Positions 49,618 to 57,440 of a stretch of 64,000 bases of DNA are shown here, one piece after another; positions within the stretch are counted from its first letter, which is position 1; every line of letters starts with the position of its first letter. Both the position numbers and the translations under genes were made by a program. The notes beneath the pieces were generated by a model that had not been told where the DNA came from, did no database searches, and was given only the letters and a program-made list of their open reading frames with translations. The stretch comes from an uncultured Clostridia bacterium (GTDB lineage Bacteria > Bacillota > Clostridia > Christensenellales > Borkfalkiaceae): positions 1-64,000 of the forward strand of contig CALVWI010000011.1 in NCBI GenBank assembly GCA_944367045.1. The letters are read 5' to 3'.

Positions 49618-50184
49618 TTATTTTCGCGAAACAACCGCAAAGTCCTCTTTGTAAGAAATGATTTCAACTTCCACGTCGACGGGAATTTTTTCCGTCTCGT
49701 CGGTGACGGCGTCGATCTCCATATAGCGGCCCTGCGCAGTGAGGGTGATCTTACCGCGGCCGCTCCTTGAAGGGGGGATGGACACATACACCGTCGCGGT
49801 GAGTCCTTCGAGCTTCTCCTTGACGACGTTGCCCGAACACTGCAATTTTGCAACGCCGCGCATCGCAAATCCCACGGCGACGAGCGCGACTGCACCCGTT
49901 GCAACAGCGATGAGGATGGGCGCCCAGATATTGTCGGGCATGAAGCTCGCCGCGGCGAACCCGCACCAGCCGCCGAGGGCAAAGAACGCCGTGATGCCCT
50001 TGACCGTGAAGAAGGAGAGGCCGCCGTCCGTGTCCATGTCGCCGTCGAAATCGGTGAAGTCGGCGTCGCCCCCGCCGAAGGAGACGATGAGCAAAATGAT
50101 CTGCACGACGAGCGCGACGCTCGCGATGACGGCGATCCAGAAAAAGACGTGTTCGATGGGGGTGAGCGTTGAAAGCCAGTTCAT
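49618..50184 (-). CDS. NfeD-type membrane protein (YuaF-like)
   Basis: Partner of flotillins. Three membrane segments (about 13-35, 61-80, 87-108) and a C-terminal OB-fold domain (about 120-188; EGLTATVYVSIPPSRSGRGKITLT). The GDADFTDFDGDMD loop is acidic, reminiscent of calcium-loop sequences. 188 residues, no protease domain, so the short NfeD form. AAGGAGG precedes the ATG. Confidence 0.9.
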   Translation of the reverse strand: MNWLSTLTPIEHVFFWIAVIASVALVVQIILLIVSFGGGDADFTDFDGDMDTDGGLSFFTVKGITAFFALGGWCGFAAASFMPDNIWAPILIAVATGAVALVAVGFAMRGVAKLQCSGNVVKEKLEGLTATVYVSIPPSRSGRGKITLTAQGRYMEIDAVTDETEKIPVDVEVEIISYKEDFAVVSRK

Positions 50185-50195
50185 GAAATACCTCC

Positions 50196-50651
50196 TTAGA
50201 TATAGCGCACGGGAACGCCCTTCTTTTGGGCGTATTTGACGGTGTAGGCCGTGCCGCCCGTCTCCTTTTCGAGGTGCGCGAGCACGAGATCGGCGCAGTC
50301 CACCATGTAGCGGTCGCGCGCAAGGTAGCTCGCGGCGGTGTAGGCTGGAAAGAGCACCGTCTTCTTATCACACGCCTCCAAGAGGTCATGATAGAGCTGC
50401 CGCGTCGCTGCGGAAAAGCTCTTTTCGTGTCCCTCGAAGGGGATGCACGCCTCCAAGTAGAGGGGCGTCCTGCACTTTAAGGCGACGAGCAGTTTTAAGG
50501 CGAGGAGGTCGAACCCCTGCGCCATGCCGCACAGGTACCCCGTGTAGCCCTCCGCAACGAGCGATTCGAGTTCATAGGCGAGCGCGTTCTCGTCGAAGTT
50601 GTGCAGTTCGCGGTGCCCCGTGAGGGCGACGAGCTTTTGCCGTTCGCTCAT
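50196..50651 (-). CDS. YpsA/DUF1273-type SLOG-domain protein
   Basis: Rossmann-like SLOG fold that binds nucleotide-derived ligands. TGHRELHNFDENALAYEL at the start, LCGMAQGFDLLALK (GxAxGxD-type loop) and CADLVLAHLEKETGGTAYTVKYA near the end are typical. 151 residues. It overlaps rsmG by four bases (ATGA). Role unknown; relatives affect cell division in Bacillus and Staphylococcus. Confidence 0.85.
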   Translation of the reverse strand: MSERQKLVALTGHRELHNFDENALAYELESLVAEGYTGYLCGMAQGFDLLALKLLVALKCRTPLYLEACIPFEGHEKSFSAATRQLYHDLLEACDKKTVLFPAYTAASYLARDRYMVDCADLVLAHLEKETGGTAYTVKYAQKKGVPVRYI

Positions 50652-51337
50652 AGCGGGGCGCTCCTCTCCTTGCCCCTGCCGCGCGGGTACTTCTGCGGCG
50701 TGGGCTTTATCTTTCTGACGGCGACGACGGTGCGCTCCCCCATGCCCTCGGGAAGGGAATAAGAATACGTCTTTACGTCGCCTCCGCCCAGGAGGGAAAA
50801 CGCGCGCTTCGCCTCGTTGACTTCCTCCGCGACGTTCCCGCCCTTATACGCAAGGAACACGCCGCCAACTTTCACAAAGGGAAGGCAGTACTCGGAAAGC
50901 GTATTTAAGCGCGCGACGGCACGGGCGCAGCAGACATCGGCCTGTTCCCGCCATTCGCCCTTCGCGGCGTCCTCGGCGCGCATGTGAAGGACGTTTGCGG
51001 GAAGGGAAAACTTCTCAATTGCGGCGTTCAGAAAGTCGCACTTCTTGCCCGTGCTCTCGACGAGGGTAAAGGTGAGGTCTGGCCGCACGAGCATGAGGGG
51101 AATGGAGGGAAAGCCCGCGCCCGAGCCCACCTCGAGGACGTGCGCCCCTTGGGGGAAGAGGCTCTCACCCGCGGCGCTGTCGAAAAAGTGCTTCGCAAAG
51201 ATCTCCCCCTCCTCGGTGATGGACGTAAGGTTGTACTTTTCGTTGTATTCGAGGAGCATGCGGCGGAATTCATCAAAGGCATCCCTGTGCTCTTTGAGGA
51301 GGTCTTCCGCCCGCCCGGTCTCAAGAGTTATCTCCAT
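50648..51337 (-). CDS. rsmG: 16S rRNA G527 N7-methyltransferase
   Basis: Methylates G527 of 16S rRNA. The 229-residue enzyme carries NLTSITEEGEIFAKHFFDS, the SAM motif LEVGSGAGFPSIPL and CARAVARLNTLSEYCLPFVKVGGVFLAYKG. Start at 51337 gives the normal N-terminus. No ribosome binding site is present, and a perfect promoter places transcription start on this ATG. Its place beside oriC is normal for Firmicutes. Confidence 0.95.
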   Translation of the reverse strand: MEITLETGRAEDLLKEHRDAFDEFRRMLLEYNEKYNLTSITEEGEIFAKHFFDSAAGESLFPQGAHVLEVGSGAGFPSIPLMLVRPDLTFTLVESTGKKCDFLNAAIEKFSLPANVLHMRAEDAAKGEWREQADVCCARAVARLNTLSEYCLPFVKVGGVFLAYKGGNVAEEVNEAKRAFSLLGGGDVKTYSYSLPEGMGERTVVAVRKIKPTPQKYPRGRGKERSAPL

Positions 51338-51343
51338 ACCGCC

Positions 51344-51372
51344 ATTATACCATACTTTTTTGCCTTTTTCAA
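51344..51372 (-). promoter_or_regulatory. Promoter of rsmG (predicted leaderless)
   Basis: Bottom-strand TTGAAA (51367-51372) and TATAAT (51344-51349), spacing 17. TATAATGGCGGTATG puts the start codon seven bases after the -10 box. Confidence 0.7.
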
Positions 51373-51387
51373 GAGTTCCTGCCAAAT

Positions 51388-51760
51388 ATGCGGCAATTTG
51401 TCTACAAGTGGAAAATACGGGATAACTTTATCCACAATGTGGAGATCCGTGTGGATAACTTTGCCGAGTTCGACAAAATGCCAAATTTTTCGGGCGGTTT
51501 CGTCCCCGTCCGCGGAGGGGTCTGGAAAAATTTATCCACGATCGCAAAAGTTCTCCACAGATTTCCACACTGCCTGTCCACAACTTCTCCACAAAAAAGC
51601 GGCCCTTCCGAAAGCGGCTTTTTTGCGCCCGAAACGCTTGAAAAATGCGCCGTTTTGCGTTATAATGGCATAAAAGAAAACTTCCGCCGAAGATTTCCAC
51701 AAATCAACAGCCACTATTATTACTATTATTATAAATTCTCTTTTATAATAAGAATACATC
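51388..51760 (+). other. Chromosomal replication origin, oriC (predicted)
   Basis: DnaA boxes: TTATCCACA (51428-51436), reverse TGTGGATAA (51450-51458), TTATCCACG (51532), TTCTCCACA (51551 and 51585), ATTTCCACA (51561 and 51693) and CTGTCCACA (51574). Directly after the last box comes a run of CTATTATTACTATTATTATA (51712-51731), matching DnaA-trio spacing, then an AT-rich unwinding stretch to about 51755. Flanking rsmG and dnaN and the switch of gene direction agree. dnaA itself is absent. Confidence 0.9.
51638..51666 (+). promoter_or_regulatory. Promoter of dnaN within oriC
   Basis: TTGAAA (51638-51643) and TATAAT (51661-51666), spacing 17. It lies between the DnaA boxes and the unwinding stretch, so DnaA binding could regulate it. 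Confidence 0.7.
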
Positions 51761-51793
51761 AAGGGAGAACGGCGGGAACAGGGAGGAAAATAC

Positions 51794-52891
51794 ATGAAAT
51801 TTGTTTGCAGCGGTCTCACCCTCTCGGAAGCGGTGACAAAGACGGTCAAGGCGTGCGCCGTGCGCACCACCACGCCCATTTTGGAGTGCATCAAGATCGA
51901 GGCGACGAGCGAGGACGTCACCCTGCTCGCGACGGACGGCGAACTCTCCATCAGAAAGACGTTCAAGGCGGAGGTGTTTGAAGAGGGCGAAGTGTGCGTC
52001 CCCGGAAAACTCTTTGCAGACTTCGTGGGAAAACTCACGGACTTAGAGCTCACCTTAAAGACGAGCGAGCGCGGCCTTGAGATCTGCTACAGCGATTCGG
52101 GCAGCGCCATCCAGACCATGCCCGCGGAGGAATTCCCCAAGATCGACCTTTCCGTCGGCGAGTGGAGCTTCGTGATGAAGAGCGCGGACTTAAAGCGCAT
52201 CATCGCGGAGACCACCTTCTGCTGCGCGCAGGACGATTCCCGTCCCATTCTGAAGGGCTGCCTCTTCGACTTCAAGGACAAGCTCGAAGTCACCGCCCTC
52301 GACGGCTACCGTTTGGCGCTTGCGACCGCGGACGTCCTCTCCAAGACGGGCGAAAAGCAGCTCATCTGCCCCGCGCGCACGCTCCTTGAAATTTCGCGCA
52401 TGCTCGAGGACGACGAGAAGGAAGTCACCCTCTATTCGGAGGGGGGCATGATGATGGTCTCTTCGGGCGACATGACCGTCGTCTCCCGCCTTTACACGGG
52501 CGACTTCATCAAGAAGGAGAGCGTCATCCCCACCTCGTTCACGACCAAGCTCACCGTCGACAAGCTCTCCCTGCTTGCGAGCGTCGAGCGCGCCGCCATC
52601 CTCATCCGCGGCGACAAGAACAACCTCGTCACGCTGGAAATTTCGGGAGGCAGCGTGCGCGTCTATTCCAATTCCGAGAGCGGCAACGTCTCCGAGAGCC
52701 TCTTGGCCGAGACCGAGGGGAAGGACCTCACCGTCTCGATGAACGCGAAATTCCTCTCGGACGCCCTCCGTGCCCTCAAGGAGGACCGCATCACCGCCTC
52801 CTTCAACGGGCCCGTCTCCCCCTTCATCGTGGAGAACGCGGGAAATAAAGACAGCCTCTATTTGATCCTGCCCGTGAGAAATGCGCAATAA
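51794..52891 (+). CDS. dnaN: DNA polymerase III beta subunit (sliding clamp)
   Basis: Ring-shaped processivity clamp. The 365-residue protein shows three repeated clamp domains: MKFVCSGLTLSEAVTKTVKA with LLATDGELSI, then RPILKGCLFDFKDKLEVTALDGYRLAL, then IPTSFTTKLTVDKLSLLASVERAAILI. The C-terminal LPVRNAQ peptide-pocket end is present. AGGGAGG precedes the ATG. Confidence 0.98.
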   Translation: MKFVCSGLTLSEAVTKTVKACAVRTTTPILECIKIEATSEDVTLLATDGELSIRKTFKAEVFEEGEVCVPGKLFADFVGKLTDLELTLKTSERGLEICYSDSGSAIQTMPAEEFPKIDLSVGEWSFVMKSADLKRIIAETTFCCAQDDSRPILKGCLFDFKDKLEVTALDGYRLALATADVLSKTGEKQLICPARTLLEISRMLEDDEKEVTLYSEGGMMMVSSGDMTVVSRLYTGDFIKKESVIPTSFTTKLTVDKLSLLASVERAAILIRGDKNNLVTLEISGGSVRVYSNSESGNVSESLLAETEGKDLTVSMNAKFLSDALRALKEDRITASFNGPVSPFIVENAGNKDSLYLILPVRNAQ

Positions 52892-52906
52892 AGCCGTCAT
52901 TTTCGC

Positions 52907-52935
52907 TTGACGAACGCGGCGAAAAATCTTATAAT
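52907..52935 (+). promoter_or_regulatory. Promoter of rpmH-rnpA
   Basis: TTGACG (52907-52912) and TATAAT (52930-52935), spacing 17, in the 88-base gap between dnaN and rpmH. Confidence 0.78.
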
Positions 52936-52979
52936 CAAACGGAAACCTCAAAAATAATCGTAAAACAGGAGAAATTACC

Positions 52980-53114
52980 ATGAAAAGGACGTATCAGCCC
53001 AAGAAGAGACAGAAGAGCAAGGTGCACGGCTTCCGCAAGAGAATGTCGACGACCTCGGGAAGAAAGGTGCTCAAGAGAAGAAGAAACAAGGGCAGAAAGC
53101 ACATTTCCGCTTAA
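52980..53114 (+). CDS. rpmH: 50S ribosomal protein L34
   Basis: 44-residue basic protein with the canonical [11 protein letters not shown] start, [10 protein letters not shown] and the [12 protein letters not shown] end. AGGAG precedes the ATG. First gene of the rpmH-rnpA-yidD-yidC-jag series; unusually, dnaN lies immediately upstream in the same direction. Confidence 0.98.
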   Translation: MKRTYQPKKRQKSKVHGFRKRMSTTSGRKVLKRRRNKGRKHISA

Positions 53115-53126
53115 AACAGCGCGGAT

Positions 53127-53498
53127 ATGCAGTATCTGCGTCTCAAAAAGAAGAAGGATTTTTTAAAAGTCCTCAAAGCGGGAAAGCGCGCGCATTGCCG
53201 CTCTCTGTCCGTCATCTACTTTCCTTCCGACGCCGTGAAGATGGCCGTCTGCGTGGGGAAGAAGTACGGCAAGAGCGTAAAACGGAACAGAATCAAGCGA
53301 TTGCTTCGCGAAGCGTTCCGCTCGGTCCAAGGCAGCGTTTCTCCCGCTTGTTCTTTTTTACTCATTCCCAAAGAGGCGGAGGAGTATTCCTATGCAGCGT
53401 TCAGGCGGGATATCCTCTGCATCCTGAATAAGGAGAAATTGCTTGAAGATAAGGGCAATGCAGCTCATAAGGGAAAATGCCCGTTACCTAAGGCGTAG
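53127..53498 (+). CDS. rnpA: Ribonuclease P protein component
   Basis: Protein subunit of RNase P, which trims tRNA 5' ends. 123 residues; the RNR signature lies in KRNRIKRLLREAFR (about 52-65) and the left-handed crossover VCVGKKYGKSVKRN is intact. The last 20 or so codons overlap yidD. Confidence 0.96.
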   Translation: MQYLRLKKKKDFLKVLKAGKRAHCRSLSVIYFPSDAVKMAVCVGKKYGKSVKRNRIKRLLREAFRSVQGSVSPACSFLLIPKEAEEYSYAAFRRDILCILNKEKLLEDKGNAAHKGKCPLPKA

Positions 53499-53745
53499 GG
53501 TGTTTAAGCCCTACCTCAAGGGGTTCTGCATGCTGCTCATCGGCCTCTATCAGAAATACCTCTCCCGCCATACCTGCCTCTATACGCCCACCTGCTCGGA
53601 ATATACCAAGCGGTGCATCAACAATTTGGGCGTTCCCCTCGGCATCCTCCTCGGCATATGGCGCATCCTCCGGTGCAACCCCTTCTCGAAGGGGGGATAT
53701 GACCCCGCGCCGGAGCAATATTTCAAGCTCCGCTGGCTGCTCTGA
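53443..53745 (+). CDS. yidD: Membrane protein insertion efficiency factor YidD
   Basis: Small helper of YidC-mediated insertion. Core LIGLYQKYLSRHTCLYTPTCSEY with the family cysteines, then GIWRILRCNPFSKGGYDPAP. TTG 53443 is taken as start because AAGGAG lies seven bases upstream; ATG 53458 is the alternative. Either way it overlaps rnpA by 40-56 bases in another frame. Confidence 0.92.
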   Translation: MKIRAMQLIRENARYLRRRVFKPYLKGFCMLLIGLYQKYLSRHTCLYTPTCSEYTKRCINNLGVPLGILLGIWRILRCNPFSKGGYDPAPEQYFKLRWLL

Positions 53746-53767
53746 AGCGGATATAAGGGAGAAATCT

Positions 53768-55195
53768 ATGGATCTTTTGTCAGTCGCCCTCCCTCTTCTG
53801 GAGGAAGGCTTCTATATCAACCTCAACTGGCTGGGGCAAGTGGTGCGCTGGATCATCGAGGGTGTGGGGATCGTCGGCCTCGGCGTCGTCGTGTTCACGC
53901 TCATTTTGAAGGTCATCACCACCCCGTTCGATATCTACCAGCGCGTCAAGATGAGAAAACAGTCCCTCATCATGCGCGACATGAAGGACGACCTCGATAA
54001 ACTTCAAAAGCAGTACGCCAACGACAAGCAGACGTACAGCATGAAGATGATGGAGCTGCAGAAGAAGAACGGCTACAGTATGTTCGGCGCCTGCCTTCCC
54101 ATGATCATCTCCTTCGTCATCCTCATCGTGGCGATTTCTGCGTTCCAGTCCTTCTCGCAGTACGCAAACCTCAACATGTATGAACAGATGGCGGAATCCT
54201 ACAATGCCGCCATCCTTGAATATGCCCCCGAGGGCGAGGACTTCCGCCTCTCCTCCGAGGACGAGAACATCCCCGTCGTCACGTGGACGTGGGAATACGG
54301 TGAAGCGCACGAAGAAAACGGCGTCCTCTACACCGTCATCAAGGGCACGGACGGCATCGATAGAATGCGCGTCACGTCGCCCGATGCGAGTGATTTCCTC
54401 TACTACGAATACAACCTCGGCGTCGACAGCATCGAGAGAAGCTACTACATCGACACCGACCGCCTCTATACCAACCAGCAGGACCCCGAAGTCAAGGCCG
54501 CCATCGACGAACTGCTCTCTCAGGAGGGTGCGACGCTCGATTCCGTCTCGCTTGCTTACGTGCAGGACATCGGCGCGCGGGCGTCCGCGAACTGGTTCCG
54601 CACCGAGAACGATCCCTCCTTCCTTTGGATCAAGAACGTGTGGTATCCCGACGTCTCGTATGCGCACCCCATTCAGAGCTATGACGACTTTGTAAGCAGC
54701 TTTTCCAATAAGATCATCCGCGAGGGCGGCTCGGAAGTGAGCATCGGCGACATCTTCTCCGAAGCCGACTACAACACCATGACGCTCCACCTCACCGAGG
54801 AGAAGGAACAGCCCAACGGCTACTTCATCCTCATCATCCTGACGATCGGCCTCATGGTGCTGCAGCAGTTCATCATGATGAAGAGCCAAAAGGAGTCCAA
54901 CCAGTATCAGACGGTGGACGGCCAGGGCGCCAAGACGCAGAAGGTCATGATGGTCATGCTCCCGCTCATCTACGCCATCACGGGCCTCATGTGGACGGCG
55001 GCATTCTCCATCTACATCGCCGTGAGCTCCATCGTCGGTATCCTGACGACACTCCTTGCCAACTTCTTCATCGACCGCTCCTTCCGCAAGAAGGAAGAGA
55101 AGGAACTCATCGCCAAGTATCAGAGAAAGGTCCCTACCGCCGTCAAAGAGGCGAAGGCTAAGAAGAACAAGCCCGATAAGGCATCGAAAAAATAA
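53768..55195 (+). CDS. yidC: YidC/Oxa1-family insertase with a large central insertion
   Basis: Inserts membrane proteins, alone or with Sec. 475 residues. The first conserved membrane segment is about 30-52 (GLGVVVFTLILKVITTPFDIY), with a cytoplasmic helical loop to about 100. Then come LPMIISFVILIVAIS (110-124), GYFILIILTIGLMVLQQF (351-368) and MLPLIYAITGLMWTAAFSIYIAVSSIV. Between residues about 130 and 283 a hydrophilic stretch absent from ordinary YidC is inserted before FLWIKNVW. The end is lysine-rich. GGGAGAAA precedes the ATG. Confidence 0.93.
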   Translation: MDLLSVALPLLEEGFYINLNWLGQVVRWIIEGVGIVGLGVVVFTLILKVITTPFDIYQRVKMRKQSLIMRDMKDDLDKLQKQYANDKQTYSMKMMELQKKNGYSMFGACLPMIISFVILIVAISAFQSFSQYANLNMYEQMAESYNAAILEYAPEGEDFRLSSEDENIPVVTWTWEYGEAHEENGVLYTVIKGTDGIDRMRVTSPDASDFLYYEYNLGVDSIERSYYIDTDRLYTNQQDPEVKAAIDELLSQEGATLDSVSLAYVQDIGARASANWFRTENDPSFLWIKNVWYPDVSYAHPIQSYDDFVSSFSNKIIREGGSEVSIGDIFSEADYNTMTLHLTEEKEQPNGYFILIILTIGLMVLQQFIMMKSQKESNQYQTVDGQGAKTQKVMMVMLPLIYAITGLMWTAAFSIYIAVSSIVGILTTLLANFFIDRSFRKKEEKELIAKYQRKVPTAVKEAKAKKNKPDKASKK

Positions 55196-55214
55196 TCTCT
55201 ATAAGGGGAAAAAA

Positions 55215-56189
55215 ATGGAAGAGAAAGAGTATATCTATGAGGGGAAGACGGCAGACGAAGCCGTCGAGACCGGCCTCAAAGAGCTGGGCCTTACGCGCGA
55301 GGACGTCGAAGTGGAGGTCCTCAACCCCGGGAAGAAGAAGCTGTTCGGCTACGTTCCCGCCGAAGTCAAACTCACGCCGAAGAAGAAGCTCACCGACGGG
55401 GAGCGCGCCGTCGTGTTCCTCGAGGGGCTGTTCGAGCGCCTCGAGCAGGACGTCGTCGTTACCCTCGCCGAGGAGGACGAGAAGATCGTCATCAACCTCG
55501 ACGGGGCCACGAAGGGCCTCATCGGGCGCAGGGGCGAAGTCATCGACGCCGTGCAGGTTTTGGCAGGCGCCGTCGCCAACACGGGCAGAAAGAACTACAT
55601 GCGCGTCGTCGTCGATTGCGGCAACTACCGTGAGGAGCGCGAGGAGACCTTGAAGCGCCTTGCACAGAAGCTGGCGGCAAAGGCCGTGCGCCTCGGAAAG
55701 AGAGTGCGTCTCGAGCCCATGAACCCCTACGAGCGCAGGATCATCCATGCGGCGCTCGTCGATTCCACCGAAGTCACCACCAAGAGCGAGGGCAAAGAGC
55801 CCGCCCGGTTCGTCGTCATCATTCCTAACAACATGAAGACGTACGACAAGAAGCCTCGGAACGACCGCGGCGGCAGGGGCGGCTATAAGGGCGACCGCAG
55901 CCGCAGCGACCGCAATGACCGCAATAAGGGCGGCTACAACAAGCCCCGCTACGGCGAGAAGCGCGAGTACCCCAAGCGCGAACTTCCCGAAGAGGCGACG
56001 CCCGAGTCCTCGGGTACCTCCTTCAAGCGCGAGGGAAGCTCCCTCCCCGGCTACCGCAAGGGCGGCTTCAACGGGTTCTTCGGGACCTACCTCGGCAACG
56101 TCCGCGACGAGGAGCCCAAGGACGAGACGACCGATACGACGGCGAGCGGCACGGCCGCAGGAACGCCTGTCGAGCACGAGGAAGAATAA
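55215..56189 (+). CDS. jag: RNA-binding protein Jag/KhpB with an extended basic tail
   Basis: KH/R3H RNA-binding protein often encoded after yidC. Order: Jag_N (1-52; EYIYEGKTADEAVETGLKELGL), KH domain (about 70-150; ATKGLIGRRGEVIDAVQVLAGAV), R3H (about 155-215; RVRLEPMNPYERRIIHAAL). Then a 110-residue tail with Arg/Gly/Asp/Asn repeats (GGRGGYKGDRSRSDRNDRNK) not common in Jag. Such tails often bind RNA non-specifically. 324 residues. AAGGGG precedes the ATG. Confidence 0.94.
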   Translation: MEEKEYIYEGKTADEAVETGLKELGLTREDVEVEVLNPGKKKLFGYVPAEVKLTPKKKLTDGERAVVFLEGLFERLEQDVVVTLAEEDEKIVINLDGATKGLIGRRGEVIDAVQVLAGAVANTGRKNYMRVVVDCGNYREEREETLKRLAQKLAAKAVRLGKRVRLEPMNPYERRIIHAALVDSTEVTTKSEGKEPARFVVIIPNNMKTYDKKPRNDRGGRGGYKGDRSRSDRNDRNKGGYNKPRYGEKREYPKRELPEEATPESSGTSFKREGSSLPGYRKGGFNGFFGTYLGNVRDEEPKDETTDTTASGTAAGTPVEHEEE

Positions 56190-56195
56190 AAATAA

Positions 56196-56229
56196 ACGCA
56201 CTTCTCCTTTGCGGGAAGTGCGTTTTTTG
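56196..56229 (+). terminator. Terminator behind jag
   Basis: ACGCACTTC pairs with GAAGTGCGT, followed by T6; end of the rpmH-jag series. Confidence 0.88.
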
Positions 56230-56306
56230 TGTTGTGCAGCGGGATGGGCGTAAAAGATGCTGTGCCCGTCATCATTTCCAAAGCGGACGCCCATTGCCCA
56301 AAGCCA

Positions 56307-56336
56307 CAAAAAAAGAGCAGACGCGCGGTCTGCCCT
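56307..56336. terminator. Terminator of the 76-residue protein gene
   Basis: AGAGCAGAC and GTCTGCCCT pair across GCGCG, with T-runs on both strands. Confidence 0.75.
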
Positions 56337-56346
56337 TTTTTGTTCC

Positions 56347-56577
56347 TCAGTTATTCTCGATCCACGCGAGCGCCTTGGACTTTGCGTACGACGTGATCGC
56401 TTCCGCCTTGTAGGGGGATTCGGCACCGCCGTTGACGTAAAGGAAGTAGTCGCCCTCGGGAGTCTGATACATCGTCATCTCGTAACCTGCGGGATCACCG
56501 TATTCCCCGAAGCAGACTTTCTTTACAACGGTAGCGGTATCGGTATCGAACGTCTTGGTCTTCGTCTTCTTGATCAT
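56347..56577 (-). CDS. Small protein of unknown function, 76 residues
   Basis: Starts MIKKTKTKTFDTDTATVVKK. GDPAGYEMTMYQTPEGDYFLY is a strand-rich core; the end is helical (ITSYAKSKALAWIENN). No motif. Strong promoter (TTGACG/TAAAAT, about 56598-56650) and AAGGAG suggest good expression. Single-gene unit. Confidence 0.75.
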   Translation of the reverse strand: MIKKTKTKTFDTDTATVVKKVCFGEYGDPAGYEMTMYQTPEGDYFLYVNGGAESPYKAEAITSYAKSKALAWIENN

Positions 56578-56745
56578 GACACTTTTCTCCTTTTTGTTTT
56601 GGTTCTTATTACTATTTTACACTTATTTTCAACATTCGTCAACAAAATGACCGAAAATTTCTGTGAAAATGTCGAATGAACGAAAGAAAAATGCTTTTGA
56701 ACACTATTTACAGCGATCCATATCGAAAACGTTCACTTTGTTCCA

Positions 56746-57327
56746 TTACTGTGACGCTGCTTTTCTTTTTCGTCTGATCGTGAGGGCGGCGTGTTCCGTG
56801 AGGGCGAGCGAGACGGCCTCCGCGATCGCCTCCGCCATCTCCCTGACGAGGTGCAGCCGTGCGTTCTCAAGGGCGGAAAAGCCCTTCTCTTTCTCCGCCA
56901 CGATGCCGAGGATGCTTGCATCGCCCACCGCACCCAGCCGCTTGTTCGAGCCCGAACCGGGCAGCAGCGGGACATTGGCAAATTTCATGATCCCGATATC
57001 CTCCCGTGTTCCGACGGCCGCATCGACGGCTAAAACGGGCGACAGGGGGTGCGTACACGCGAGAAATTCGCGAACGTAGGAGGCTTCGCGCGCCGTTACA
57101 GGCGAGGAGAGCGTGCCGTAGAGGAAGACAGGCAGGTGTCGTTCTTTGAGCATCGTGCCGACCATCGGCCCGAGACTGTCACCCGCGACGCGATCGCTCC
57201 CCACGCACAAAATTATCGGACGAACATATGTTTTTATGAAGAGGGGACGGATCGCGCGTGCGAGGCCGAGGGAAGCGAGCGAGTTACAGCATTGAAAACA
57301 GGTTTCGTTTTTCAAAGTTTGGTCCAT
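56746..57327 (-). CDS. yyaC: Sporulation protein YyaC (germination-protease-like fold)
   Basis: Spore-associated protein. LCVGSDRVAGDSLGPMVGTML and VLAVDAAVGTREDIG (with the aspartates typical of the Gpr-like fold) and GSGSNKRLGAVGDASILGIV are family signatures. 193 residues. In Bacillus it lies near parA-parB, as here. Its own promoter is not obvious. Confidence 0.9.
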   Translation of the reverse strand: MDQTLKNETCFQCCNSLASLGLARAIRPLFIKTYVRPIILCVGSDRVAGDSLGPMVGTMLKERHLPVFLYGTLSSPVTAREASYVREFLACTHPLSPVLAVDAAVGTREDIGIMKFANVPLLPGSGSNKRLGAVGDASILGIVAEKEKGFSALENARLHLVREMAEAIAEAVSLALTEHAALTIRRKRKAASQ

Positions 57328-57381
57328 AGTAGGATGGTTGACGGCGAAACGAGGTTTTATTCCCTGAAATGCGGGAAATCG

Positions 57382-57410
57382 TCGACAAATCTTCGGGTTT
57401 GTGGTATAAT
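57382..57410 (+). promoter_or_regulatory. Promoter of the CvpA-type gene
   Basis: TCGACA (57382-57387) and TATAAT (57405-57410), spacing 17. Confidence 0.7.
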
Positions 57411-57440
57411 AGCGGTACTTATTCTATAAGGGAGGAATGT

